This document shows, one piece after another, positions 23,293-31,100 of a stretch of 36,085 bases of DNA. Source of the stretch: a virus. The stretch covers positions 1 to 36,085 of the IMG/VR virus record IMGVR_UViG_3300025759_000278; one strand, written 5' to 3'. The notes under the pieces were generated by a model. The model was not told where the DNA came from. It ran no database searches and worked only from the letters and a program-made list of their open reading frames with translations. The stretch's first letter is position 1. Every line of letters starts with the position of its first letter. The translations under genes were made by a program, and so were the position numbers.

Positions 23293-23812
23293 TTTATTCA
23301 ACGATAGTAATGAGTCTTTCTACGACCCGTCTAAAGATGAGAACAAGTATGAACCTCTAAAAGAGGGAGACTACGAGGCTCATATAGTAGGTCTAGAACT
23401 CAAAGAGAATATAACTGTTCAAGGTAAATTCTTAGCAGATATATTTATACCTAATTTCAAGGTAGCTAGTGGAGACTTTAAGAATCGTAAGGTTAAGTCT
23501 AAAGGTGTATTTAGATTTAAGACTCCCGATAAGGATAAGTACCCAAATCTATCTTCTAATAATGGTAGTAATAAATCATATATGAACTTTATATCTACAA
23601 TAGGTATGCAACCAGAGTCTAAGGAAGTAGATGGTAACACAGTATATTCTCTTCCATATGTTACTGCAGGTGATATAGAGGGTAAAGCGTGTATGATAAG
23701 AGTAGAACATGATAATTGGACTAATAGAGATGGAGAGCCAGTAGTAACTCCAAAGGTTACTAATGTATTCAAGTGGGAAGGTGGAGAAGACGAAGACGGA
23801 TTGCCGTTCTAA
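23285..23812 (+). CDS. ssb: single-stranded DNA-binding protein
   Basis: This encodes 175 residues. Residues 30–165 form a beta-rich body with aromatic and basic strands (YEAHIVGLELKEN, KSKGVFRFKTPDKDKYPNL, EGKACMIRVEHDNWTNRDGE). The last seven residues, DEDGLPF, make the acidic tail with terminal Phe that SSB proteins use to recruit replication partners. It resembles phage SSB/DUF669-type proteins. It overlaps the preceding gene by eight bases and follows AAAGGAG. It protects single strands for the Rad52-like protein and helicase. Confidence 0.75.
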   Translation: MSDLFNDSNESFYDPSKDENKYEPLKEGDYEAHIVGLELKENITVQGKFLADIFIPNFKVASGDFKNRKVKSKGVFRFKTPDKDKYPNLSSNNGSNKSYMNFISTIGMQPESKEVDGNTVYSLPYVTAGDIEGKACMIRVEHDNWTNRDGEPVVTPKVTNVFKWEGGEDEDGLPF

Positions 23813-24033
23813 TGAAAATAACTAACTCAGAATACGGATATATACTCTTAGGTTTAGAGTCTCTATGTGATAATAAATCTTGGAGTCAAGCTACCAAAGA
23901 ATCTATAAAGTCTCTTAGAAGTAAGCTAAAAGCTGAATACACTAGATTAGCTAAGAAGAATATAGAGGAAGGTATGACTTCAGCAGAAGAGGAAATATAT
24001 CCTAGTAGATTAGATACTAACTTTGGAAGCTAA
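23812..24033 (+). CDS. 73-residue helical protein, unknown
   Basis: ATG 23812 overlaps the SSB stop (TAATG). It encodes 73 residues that are mostly charged helix (SIKSLRSKLKAEYTRLAKKN, then IEEGMTSAEEEIYPSRLD). An upstream extension with a run of Arg residues is an out-of-frame reading of the SSB acidic tail and should be ignored. No family is recognised. Position after SSB suggests a replication accessory protein. Confidence 0.55.
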   Translation: MKITNSEYGYILLGLESLCDNKSWSQATKESIKSLRSKLKAEYTRLAKKNIEEGMTSAEEEIYPSRLDTNFGS

Positions 24034-24280
24034 AAAGTATGTCGAGATTGAAGAAGCTTATACAGGCAAGTATGGTTGGGAGAATGGCCTAGATAATTTT
24101 ATCACTATCAAGAGAAATTTTTGGTTAGATAATAATTTAGCAGGCAAGACAATAGAAGACCTTACTATGTCTCAAGAGTATCAGTTAATAAATCGATATA
24201 GAAGTTTCTATAATAAGATAAGTAAAGAGAAAGGAGCCTTATATGGCAAGAAAAAGAAAAAGTCAAGTAGAGAGAGTTAA
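24023..24280 (+). CDS. 85-residue basic protein, TTG start
   Basis: The only reasonable start is TTG 24023, 11 bases inside the preceding gene; the next in-frame Met is residue 49. The 85 residues include aromatic-rich helices (GKYGWENGLDNFITIKRNFW) and a very basic end (GALYGKKKKKSSRES). The basic tail overlaps the HTH gene in another frame, so its composition partly reflects that gene's start. No family is recognised; DNA binding is plausible. Confidence 0.5.
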   Translation: MEAKKYVEIEEAYTGKYGWENGLDNFITIKRNFWLDNNLAGKTIEDLTMSQEYQLINRYRSFYNKISKEKGALYGKKKKKSSRES

Positions 24281-24443
24281 GACTTGGTTAACAAGTGGTA
24301 AATCTATTAACCCTATGACAGCTATTAAGAGATTTAATATCTTTAGATTGGCTGCAGTAATATATAGACTTAGAACCGAGCATGGTTTGACTATATCTAC
24401 TGACAATAGAAGAGGTTTTGCTACTTACAAGTTAACTGCATAG
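24243..24443 (+). CDS. helix-turn-helix DNA-binding protein
   Basis: ATG 24243, nine bases after GGAG, gives 66 residues. A basic N-terminus (MARKRKSQVERVKTWLTSGK) leads into SINPMTAIKRFNIFRLAAVIYRL-type helices and a beta wing (GLTISTDNRRGFATYKL). This is the layout of small phage winged HTH proteins (Pfam PF14090-like). It is the only clear HTH-only protein in the early arm, so it is a candidate binder of the TGAGA-N5-TCTCA sites; no sequence evidence shows that. It ends just before the structured RNA region. Confidence 0.7.
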   Translation: MARKRKSQVERVKTWLTSGKSINPMTAIKRFNIFRLAAVIYRLRTEHGLTISTDNRRGFATYKLTA

Positions 24444-24457
24444 TTAGCCTCCGAATA

Positions 24458-24506
24458 GAGTCGTGAAACTGTAGAGTTTAGGCGGGTTCGCTACCCGCCA
24501 CGACTC
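24458..24506 (+). ncRNA. compact tRNA-like three-way RNA
   Basis: Three stems can be drawn in 49 bases. GAGTCGTG (24458–24465) pairs with CACGACTC (24499–24506) as an acceptor-like stem. AAACT/AGTTT (24466–24479) closes a GTAG loop. GCGGG/CCCGC (24482–24498) closes a seven-base TTCGCTA loop like a T-arm. There is no D-arm and no room for a normal anticodon arm, and T-loop position 58 is C rather than A. So it is not a standard tRNA. It is far more GC-rich than its surroundings and lies in a 191-base gene gap. It could be a tRNA mimic, a tRNA remnant or an attachment-site relic; no integrase is present. Confidence 0.5.
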
Positions 24507-24511
24507 CTAAA

Positions 24512-24628
24512 ATAAGTGGTAGATATTACTATTTCTTAACAACTTAACATATAGCAGAAAGGCTATTTGGTATAAGGTGTATCAGTATAACGAAATAATG
24601 ATAAATGGTTGGCGCCTCTACCACTTAT
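24512..24628 (+). ncRNA. structured element closed by a 12-bp inverted repeat
   Basis: ATAAGTGGTAGA (24512–24523) and TCTACCACTTAT (24617–24628) are perfect inverted repeats that would close a 117-base element starting five bases after the tRNA-like RNA. Inside, ATAGC/GCTAT (24551–24566) forms a 5-bp hairpin with an AGAAAG loop, and a GGCGCC lies next to the 3' arm. No open frame fills the interior. A small RNA or a leader controlling the following gene are both possible. The 3' arm overlaps the alternative upstream start (24605) of that gene. Confidence 0.45.
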
Positions 24629-24634
24629 AGAACT

Positions 24635-24913
24635 ATGAAGATAAGAAACAAACCTAAACTAAGAGATATGATTAGAAAGTTAGATGCATTAGATTCCGTA
24701 GTGATGCAACAGAATAATTTTCTTAATCATATAAACAAGAAAATCGACCTAGTGTCTTCTACATTGTACGGATTATTAGAGATGAATGAAGATACTGAAA
24801 AGGTTATAACTTATATTAAAGAAAGAGAGAAACAAGATGCCGTATCCGATGAGAAAGAGCTTTCTGACGAAAGTGATAGCGGGAGCAAAGAAGTTTCTGG
24901 AGAGTCCGTTTAA
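24635..24913 (+). CDS. 92-residue coiled-coil protein with acidic tail
   Basis: ATG 24635 gives 92 residues; an ATG at 24605 lies inside the inverted repeat and one at 24668 follows AAGAGA, so the start is uncertain. A heptad helix (LRDMIRKLDALDSVVMQQNN, then FLNHINKKIDLVSSTLYGLL) precedes a serine/glutamate-rich tail (SDEKELSDESDSGSKEVSGE). No family is recognised. The stop overlaps the resolvase ATG. Confidence 0.5.
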   Translation: MKIRNKPKLRDMIRKLDALDSVVMQQNNFLNHINKKIDLVSSTLYGLLEMNEDTEKVITYIKEREKQDAVSDEKELSDESDSGSKEVSGESV

Positions 24914-25242
24914 TGCCGAGTCGAAGCAAAGCAAAAGGAAATCGGTTCGAAAGAGAGTGCGTAAAAAAAGCACAAAGTAAAGGTCTAGAGTCTAAGAGAG
25001 CATGGGGTTCTGATGGTCGCTCTCTAGGCTTAGACGCAGAAGTTGACTTAATAATCGAGGACTATACAGTCCAATGTAAAGTAAGAAAGAGAGTAGCAGA
25101 ATGGCTAAAACCAATGAACTTGCCAAACCACGTTCAATTAGTAAAGGAGGACAGAGGCGAGATATATACTATAATGAAAATGGAGATGTTTTTGGAGATA
25201 ATAAAGGCTCTGAAAGAAACTTCTCAGCAACAACAGAAGTAA
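24913..25242 (+). CDS. Holliday-junction-resolvase-like PD-(D/E)XK nuclease
   Basis: This encodes 109 residues. KGNRFERECVKKAQ (Glu14) followed by RAWGSDGRS, then GLDAEVDLIIEDYTVQCKVR (Asp45, Gln-Cys-Lys 54–56) reproduces the minimal archaeal Hjc/VRR-like resolvase core E…D…(E/Q)xK. The C-terminal VQLVKEDRGEIYTIMKMEMF closes the fold. The usual second acid of ExK is Gln here, as in some family members. It would resolve branched DNA before packaging. TAATG overlap couples it to the preceding gene. Its last 142 bases are also read in another frame by the next gene. Confidence 0.72.
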   Translation: MPSRSKAKGNRFERECVKKAQSKGLESKRAWGSDGRSLGLDAEVDLIIEDYTVQCKVRKRVAEWLKPMNLPNHVQLVKEDRGEIYTIMKMEMFLEIIKALKETSQQQQK

Positions 25243-25517
25243 GTAACGATGTAGATAGGGCGAGAACAGAGACCCTTAGATATTATTTTGATGATGATTG
25301 GTTCGATGACCCTAATTATCTAAAGGTATATAATTCTCACAAATCTATGGTTAAGAACATTAGAAACTCTGGAGGTGCTAATCCTCCTATCAGATGTACA
25401 GAGTGTCGTAGACCTTTTCAAGTAGAGGTAAACTCTGGTGGTAGTAAAGTATATCTAGATGATGAATTGTTTATGAATATGCCTTTAGTAGATGGTATCT
25501 GTCATGGATGTGCCTAA
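25101..25517 (+). CDS. 138-residue zinc-finger-like protein overlapping the resolvase
   Basis: The only in-frame start that gives the whole protein is ATG 25101, well inside the resolvase gene, so 142 bases are read twice. The overlapped part (KGGQRRDIYYNENGDVFGDN) looks like ordinary protein, not a chance frame. The C-terminus has CTECRRP (CxxC) and a final CHGC, enough for one zinc finger. Acidic RYYFDDDWFDDPNY lies in the middle. No family is recognised. The next gene begins inside its last codons. Confidence 0.6.
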   Translation: MAKTNELAKPRSISKGGQRRDIYYNENGDVFGDNKGSERNFSATTEVSNDVDRARTETLRYYFDDDWFDDPNYLKVYNSHKSMVKNIRNSGGANPPIRCTECRRPFQVEVNSGGSKVYLDDELFMNMPLVDGICHGCA

Positions 25518-25902
25518 GAAAGAGAAGTGTCCATATTGCAATAGACTTATGAATGTTGTAGACTATACTGCAGGTATACAAAACCTTACTCTAGCTAAAC
25601 CAAAAGATATTGTAAGTGAGGTTAGAAAAGTACTTGGACTTATACATAACAACGTTCAAGAGATTGAGCAGTCTCAATACTATATGTTTTTAAATGAGAC
25701 TAAGGATATAAGTAACTCTATAATGAAAGAATCTATGCGTAAGTTTATAGATAAAAATCATATAGACAAAGGTCATGGTATACATTACTTATTAACAATG
25801 ATAAAAGGCATAAACCATACTAAAAAAATGGAGAAAGAATACGAGAGAAAGACTCTAGATAGAATGCCACCAGTAAAGGAGGTAGTTAATGATAGAACCT
25901 AG
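25504..25902 (+). CDS. 132-residue helical protein with CPYC motif
   Basis: ATG 25504 gives 132 residues; an ATG four codons earlier is also possible. It begins MDVPKKEKCPYCNRLMNVVD (one CxxC knuckle) and continues as a long helical region (VRKVLGLIHNNVQEIEQSQY, then MKESMRKFIDKNHIDKGHGI) ending in a charged tail. With only one Cys pair it may bind metal as a dimer or with a partner. It overlaps both neighbours and sits just before the helicase, so it may be a helicase loader or accessory protein; this is inferred from order. Confidence 0.55.
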   Translation: MDVPKKEKCPYCNRLMNVVDYTAGIQNLTLAKPKDIVSEVRKVLGLIHNNVQEIEQSQYYMFLNETKDISNSIMKESMRKFIDKNHIDKGHGIHYLLTMIKGINHTKKMEKEYERKTLDRMPPVKEVVNDRT

Positions 25903-27220
25903 GCTAGAAGATACTCTACTTGGTTGCGTAATGCAAGACTCATCTAAGTTAACCTTAGTAAAGTCGTGGATTCCCGAAGATGATTTCTTCTACTCTGATT
26001 TAAATAAGCGTATATGGAAAACTATTCTTAAGTTAGAAGACAGAGGATACGAGATTGATGTAAATACCGTTTGCAATTCTATAGAGAAAACTAAGTTTGA
26101 TAATAACTTAACATATACTATATTAGGGTATATGGATTTAGTTGTATCTACAGAAAGAACATCTGATTATTGCAAACTATTACACGCTGAATACTTAAGA
26201 AGAAAACTTCAAACTCAAGTGTATGGCATACAAAAGAATATAGGAGATAATTCTTTAGAGACACAAGTATTACTTGAAGATGCGCATACTACTATAGGTA
26301 ACATTATTAGGTTACAACCTAACTCTAGCTTTAGTATAGAAGATGTATTGAAAGATACTACTAAGTCTATATTTGAAAAAGAGAATCTTATAAACACAGG
26401 TATAAATATACTTGATAGTGTTATCTCTGGTATGACAAGAGGAGAGATAAGTATTATAGCTGGTAGACCCGGAAATGCTAAGACAACCGTAGCTGCGAAC
26501 ATAGCGAGAAATCTAATCAATCAAGGTAAGAAAGTAGTTATGTTCAATAGAGAAATGCCCAATGTAGAGATGATGAAAAAGTTTATGGCTATGGAGTCTC
26601 AAAGTATTTCATACAGAAATCTAAGACATAATATAGACATATCTGATTCAGATATATCTAGTGTATCAGATATAATAAAAGAAAAGTACACAGATAAGTT
26701 GTTTATGTTTGATGAAATAAGAGACTTAGATGGTTCTTTTAGAGAGATAAAAGCTATCAATCCCGATGTAGTTATAGATGACCATATAGGTTTGATAGAG
26801 TACCCAGTAAATGATAATAGAGATTTGAGAATAAAGATAGGAGACACTACTAGAAAGTATAAGTGGTTAGCAAAAGCAGAGAAGATGTCTGTAATACTTG
26901 TATCTCAAATGAATAGAAACATGGAACATAGAAACGATAGAGTACCTAGGCTATCTGACTTAGCTGAGTCTGGTAACTTAGAACAAGATGCAGAGATGGT
27001 TATGTTTACTCACTATCCTTGGGTATCTAGATACGGAGATGATGGTAATAGTGAATGTTACTTAGAACTTATAGTAGCTAAGAATAGATATGGAAATACT
27101 AACTTGTGTAAGGTTGGTTATGATGGAAATACTTGTACGATACACGAGACAGAAGAATCAGCTATGAGTTCTATGCAAAGTAGAGGAGAGAAGATAAAGA
27201 AAATGGAGTTATTCGATTAA
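25889..27220 (+). CDS. replicative DNA helicase, DnaB family
   Basis: This encodes 443 residues. The N-terminal domain (about 1–110) is the helical DnaB-N type, opening MIEPRLEDTLLGCVMQDSSK. A linker leads to the RecA-like motor: TGINILDSVISGMTRGEISI, Walker A GRPGNAKTT (192–200), FNREMPNVEMMKKFMA (motif H1a-like), the Walker B region NPDVVIDDHIGLIEY, and SQMNRNMEHRNDRVPRLSDL with AESGNLEQDAEMVMF, which is the typical H4 and arginine-finger section. It unwinds DNA as a hexamer at the phage fork. No primase or polymerase is recognised beside it. Its stop overlaps the methyltransferase ATG. Confidence 0.9.
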   Translation: MIEPRLEDTLLGCVMQDSSKLTLVKSWIPEDDFFYSDLNKRIWKTILKLEDRGYEIDVNTVCNSIEKTKFDNNLTYTILGYMDLVVSTERTSDYCKLLHAEYLRRKLQTQVYGIQKNIGDNSLETQVLLEDAHTTIGNIIRLQPNSSFSIEDVLKDTTKSIFEKENLINTGINILDSVISGMTRGEISIIAGRPGNAKTTVAANIARNLINQGKKVVMFNREMPNVEMMKKFMAMESQSISYRNLRHNIDISDSDISSVSDIIKEKYTDKLFMFDEIRDLDGSFREIKAINPDVVIDDHIGLIEYPVNDNRDLRIKIGDTTRKYKWLAKAEKMSVILVSQMNRNMEHRNDRVPRLSDLAESGNLEQDAEMVMFTHYPWVSRYGDDGNSECYLELIVAKNRYGNTNLCKVGYDGNTCTIHETEESAMSSMQSRGEKIKKMELFD

Positions 27221-28137
27221 TGAAAATGCTAGATTTGTTTAGTGGTATAGGTGGGTTCGCTCTTGCCGCTAAGTGGACTTGGAAAGAAGATCTGGAGATA
27301 GCAGGCTTCTGCGAGATAGAGGAGTTTTGTTGCAAAGTTCTAGAGAAAAACTTTCCTAGAGTTCCTATATACAAAGATATAACAGAACTAGATGGTAATT
27401 TATTTAACGATATAGACTTGATAACTGGAGGTTTCCCTTGTCAAGATATATCACAAGCAGGGAGAGGAGAAGGAATTGAAAAAGGAACAAGGTCTGGTCT
27501 TTGGTTCGAAATGCTTAGAGTTATTAGCGAAGTACGACCAAAGTTCGTCATCATTGAAAATGTCCCAATGCTCACTATTCGAGGAGGAACAAGAGTTATT
27601 GAAGGTCTTGCCGAAATCGGGTATGATGCAGAGTGGACTGTTGTGGGAGCAAACGAAGTTGGAGCTAGACACATTAGAAAAAGACTTTGGATTGTGGCCT
27701 ACACCAACAGCATCGGACAATCAAGGAGCACCTCAGAAGAATGTAGAACTGAGGAACGGCTCGTTCTCGAGAGTGAACAAGAAAGGACAGAGGTGGGGAG
27801 TGAAACTAAAGGACGCAGTACACTTCATAGAGAAGAGAGTAAACTTTCCGACACCAACAAAGTCAGACGTTTACATAGCGACATTGAAGAGCAATCAAAC
27901 GAAGAAGACATCGAAGCACTCAGTAAGTCTAGGGAAAGCAGTTACGACACACAAAGACTTATATCCGATACCCACTCGAAACCAGAAAACGGAGCCGACT
28001 ACTGGGCGTTTGAACCCTCTATGGGTAGAGTGGCTGATGGGATTCCCGATTGGGTGGACAGAATTAAAGGACTCGGAAACGCAATAGTTCCACAAGTTGC
28101 GAGAGTCGTAATGGAGAGGATAAAACCTCTAATCTAG
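27220..28137 (+). CDS. cytosine-5 DNA methyltransferase
   Basis: This encodes 305 residues. Motif I is LDLFSGIGGFALA (4–16), motif II FCEIEEFC, motif IV GGFPCQDIS with catalytic Cys74, motif VI ENV (113–115), motif VIII RHIRKR (150–155), and motif X GLGNAIVPQVA near residue 287. All catalytic motifs are present, so it should transfer methyl from S-adenosylmethionine to C5 of cytosine. The stretch between motif VIII and the C-terminal motifs (about 165–262) is a low-complexity Ser/Glu/Arg/Thr linker with little predicted fold; this part is also coded in the +1 frame by another gene. It would protect phage DNA from host restriction. It is the last gene of the early arm and meets the minus-strand virion gene with a nine-base overlap. 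Confidence 0.9.
   Translation: MKMLDLFSGIGGFALAAKWTWKEDLEIAGFCEIEEFCCKVLEKNFPRVPIYKDITELDGNLFNDIDLITGGFPCQDISQAGRGEGIEKGTRSGLWFEMLRVISEVRPKFVIIENVPMLTIRGGTRVIEGLAEIGYDAEWTVVGANEVGARHIRKRLWIVAYTNSIGQSRSTSEECRTEERLVLESEQERTEVGSETKGRSTLHREESKLSDTNKVRRLHSDIEEQSNEEDIEALSKSRESSYDTQRLISDTHSKPENGADYWAFEPSMGRVADGIPDWVDRIKGLGNAIVPQVARVVMERIKPLI
27476..28087 (+). CDS. methyltransferase-associated protein encoded in the +1 frame inside the MTase gene
   Basis: TTG 27476, about six bases after GGAG, opens 203 codons lying entirely within the methyltransferase gene. The product has motifs that I know from separately encoded proteins next to phage cytosine methyltransferases: SLKMSQCSLFEE (26–37), LPKSGMMQSGLLW (45–57), LWPTPTASD (73–81), FPTPTKSD near 115, and a C-terminal LNPLWVEWLMGFPIGWTEL. 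Function is unknown to me. The DNA coding LWPTPTAS also codes the methyltransferase LWIVAYTN, and the DNA for IGWTELKD codes DWVDRIKG, so both frames seem conserved. This is unlike a chance shadow frame, which would not recover a known motif series in order. Confidence 0.7.
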   Translation: MKKEQGLVFGSKCLELLAKYDQSSSSLKMSQCSLFEEEQELLKVLPKSGMMQSGLLWEQTKLELDTLEKDFGLWPTPTASDNQGAPQKNVELRNGSFSRVNKKGQRWGVKLKDAVHFIEKRVNFPTPTKSDVYIATLKSNQTKKTSKHSVSLGKAVTTHKDLYPIPTRNQKTEPTTGRLNPLWVEWLMGFPIGWTELKDSETQ

Positions 28138-31100
28138 AAAGGGCAAGTCAAGTTCAGGGAGTCTAATCACATTTTTCTGTCTCTTCTTTTGTTTTTGTAG
28201 CATACGCTTAAAAGTATTTTTCATACTTATGCTCCTACCTGTGATTGGATTCCTTGGATTTGTAGCATTCCAAGCTCTTACTCTACCATAAGCCTTTTCG
28301 TACTCACCTTTATCTAGATATTTATTAATAATTCTAACCTCTCTAGACTTTCTACCTTGTAGTCTTTCTTCTGATAGTCCCTCTGGTTCTATCCTTTTCA
28401 TAAGTTCAGACGGAACAGTTCCTAATAAGGTAGATACTCTAGATGGCAACCTCTTTATAGCTTGTGCTCCATATGTTTGAGCATCGCTCTCCATTCTTTG
28501 AAAGAACTGAAATAGCTTTTCAGCACTAGATAATACTGGTGGACTAGCCATAAATTTTAAAGAGTCAGCTGGACTACCACCTACCTCAACAGTAGAAGAT
28601 AGCATATCTCCAAGCATTCCTAGAGCACCAACCCCAGATAGATTCTCAAGTAACTCTTCAAAATCCTCTGGAAATTTTTCAGCCATAGGGTCAAACGAAG
28701 GTTCGCCACTTAAGAACTCTCTCATATATTTTTTAGCAGTAGCAACTGCAGTACCACCAGCATATCCAGCAACTCCCAATCGCAATACAGACATTACATT
28801 ACCCGATTTTAAATCATCTCTTAATATACCATCTACTAATTTAAATTGTCTATAACCAAATCTTTTAAACTGAAAGAACCATTGACTTCTAGGGTTATTC
28901 ATTATTAATGGGTCTTTTAATATGTCTTTTTGCAGGTTCATATCCTTAGCAAATCTATTAACACCATGTAATAATACTTTTTCTGATATAGGTTTCTTAT
29001 AGTCTATACCCATACTAGATAACTTACCTTGAGCCCACTCTCTCCTAGCTTTTATTGGAGATTTAGTAGCTATTTTAGATAAGTCTTTGATAAATATTTG
29101 ACCTGCGGCCGCAGATGTCCATTGGTTTATCTTGTTTATTCCCTTAAATCCAGAATATTTAGCTAAAAAGTCTGCGACTTTAGCAGTTCTACTACTCATA
29201 GCAGATGTACCTAAGAGTTCTGTAAGCATACTATACTCTGTAGCCCCAGATCTTTTAATAAATTCTCTAGTTTTAGGGTCTGCTAGAGATATAATACCTC
29301 TAAAAAATCTTAAATATCCAGCGTCTAATGCAGATGATATCATAAACTGAGACACGTTAGGTATAGTAGCAGTACCCAATGCTATCTTACTACTTGTTTC
29401 CCAAGCCATTACACTCTCTGCAATTTTCTTACCAGTAGGAGATAGGTTATGAGCTGGGTCTTTGTTTATACTACCAACAACATGAGACTGAACTTCTCTC
29501 ATTATGCTAGCTTCTTTAGCGTTATCATTACCCTCTACAGTCTTAAGCATTCTATGAAACTTCTCACCTTTTCTACCAAATGTTTCAACTTCAGCAATTC
29601 TTTTAGCTGAACCATAAGAATATCTATACCATAAATTCTTCCAGTTTCTTTCTCTCATTTCTTTTGGTATCTGTATCTTACCTCTACTTTTTTCCAAGTT
29701 TCCGAACACACTATATAAATCGTTATAAGCATACCTACCTACATTAATAAAAGCCTCTAAGGTAGGATTGTTTCCAGTCTTCATATTCATTTTAATTAAT
29801 TGTCTTAACTCTGGAGACATATTTGCTTTCTTAATAATTCCTTCTAACTCTGCAGCTCTCTCAGGATTTTTCTTCATCCAATCTTTTGTTCCACTATATG
29901 CATCAAACACGCTACTAGCTTTATTTAATTTTGCAGCCACACTCTGTACATTATTAAATACAATTTCAGCTATCTCTGGTTTAAACATTTGAGGTACGTA
30001 ATTTCTAGTGTAACCCGGAACTTGAATACCAGCTTCTCTAGATGCTAAGAAAGGATAGTTAGTAATTGTATCCCAAACAGGAAGCTCTCCTTTTTCTTTT
30101 CTATCTGAAAAATTTTCCCAATATTCATTCTCGTTTTTAAAGCCACCTTTTCTTAATTCTTTTCTAGATATCTTTCTATCTATACCTTCTTTTATACCTT
30201 GGTTAAAGAATATACTAGTTAACTCAGCTTTTCTATCAAAATACTTTTGTACATCACCTTGATATTTTCTAGCCATAGGGTCTTTAAATCTTAACTCTGG
30301 GCCTTTAAAAACTTCTAACATCTCTGCAACTTTCTTAGGAAAGTATGTATCTATAAAGTTATCTTTAGGCATTGTGTTTATTTTATAGCCATCTTTTAAT
30401 AACTTTGCAGTCTCAGTCATAACTAAATCTTCTGCTTTTAATCTCTCTTTATAGTTAAATAGAGCTTTATCATCCGCTTGTTTTAATGTAGAGAACTTAC
30501 CATCTTCGTTAACCCAGAATTTTCTTCTTGCACCTTGACTTCTTTTACCATTATAACCAAGTTTAGTTTCTAAATCAGCTATCTCTTTTTCTTTAGACTT
30601 TCTAATATCTTGTATGCCTAAATCCGCACTACCTCTCTTATATAGTTTATGGAATGAGTTTACTTCCATATTCATATATTTTTTAGTATTTAAATCTTCT
30701 AATCTATATTTCTCTCCTTGAGTACCAGCTATCCTAACCCTGCTAAAAGGCTTCTTACCTTTAGCAAGTTGTCCAGACCTCCATTCATTTTTCATCATGG
30801 CAGTCTCTAAATCATAAGATACATTAGTTTCAGCTATCTTCTTAGCATCTTCTGGAGATGGTATAAACTTCTCATCTTTCTTAGGTTTCTCAAAAAGTCT
30901 TTTCATTTTAGCTGGGCTAGAGAATAACTTCTGACCACCTTTAACACCTAGTATAACACCAGCTGTATGTAAATAATCTTCGGGAGTTGGTAGCTGACCC
31001 TCTACTAATGGAGCAACTGTACCAAGTACTCCAGTCTCTGCAGCTACTTTGGTTAAAGAACTAGCGCCTCTCGCTCCTAATGTACCACCAACTCCACCAG

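Noticed and set aside
24458-24506. Standard tRNA gene
   Set aside because: It has no D-arm, only 16 bases between acceptor and T-arm, and a C at T-loop position 58. It cannot form a cloverleaf.
27441-27720. Minus-strand frames opposite the methyltransferase
   Set aside because: They have no motifs and no promoter or ribosome site. The +1 sense frame explains the unusual openness of this region.
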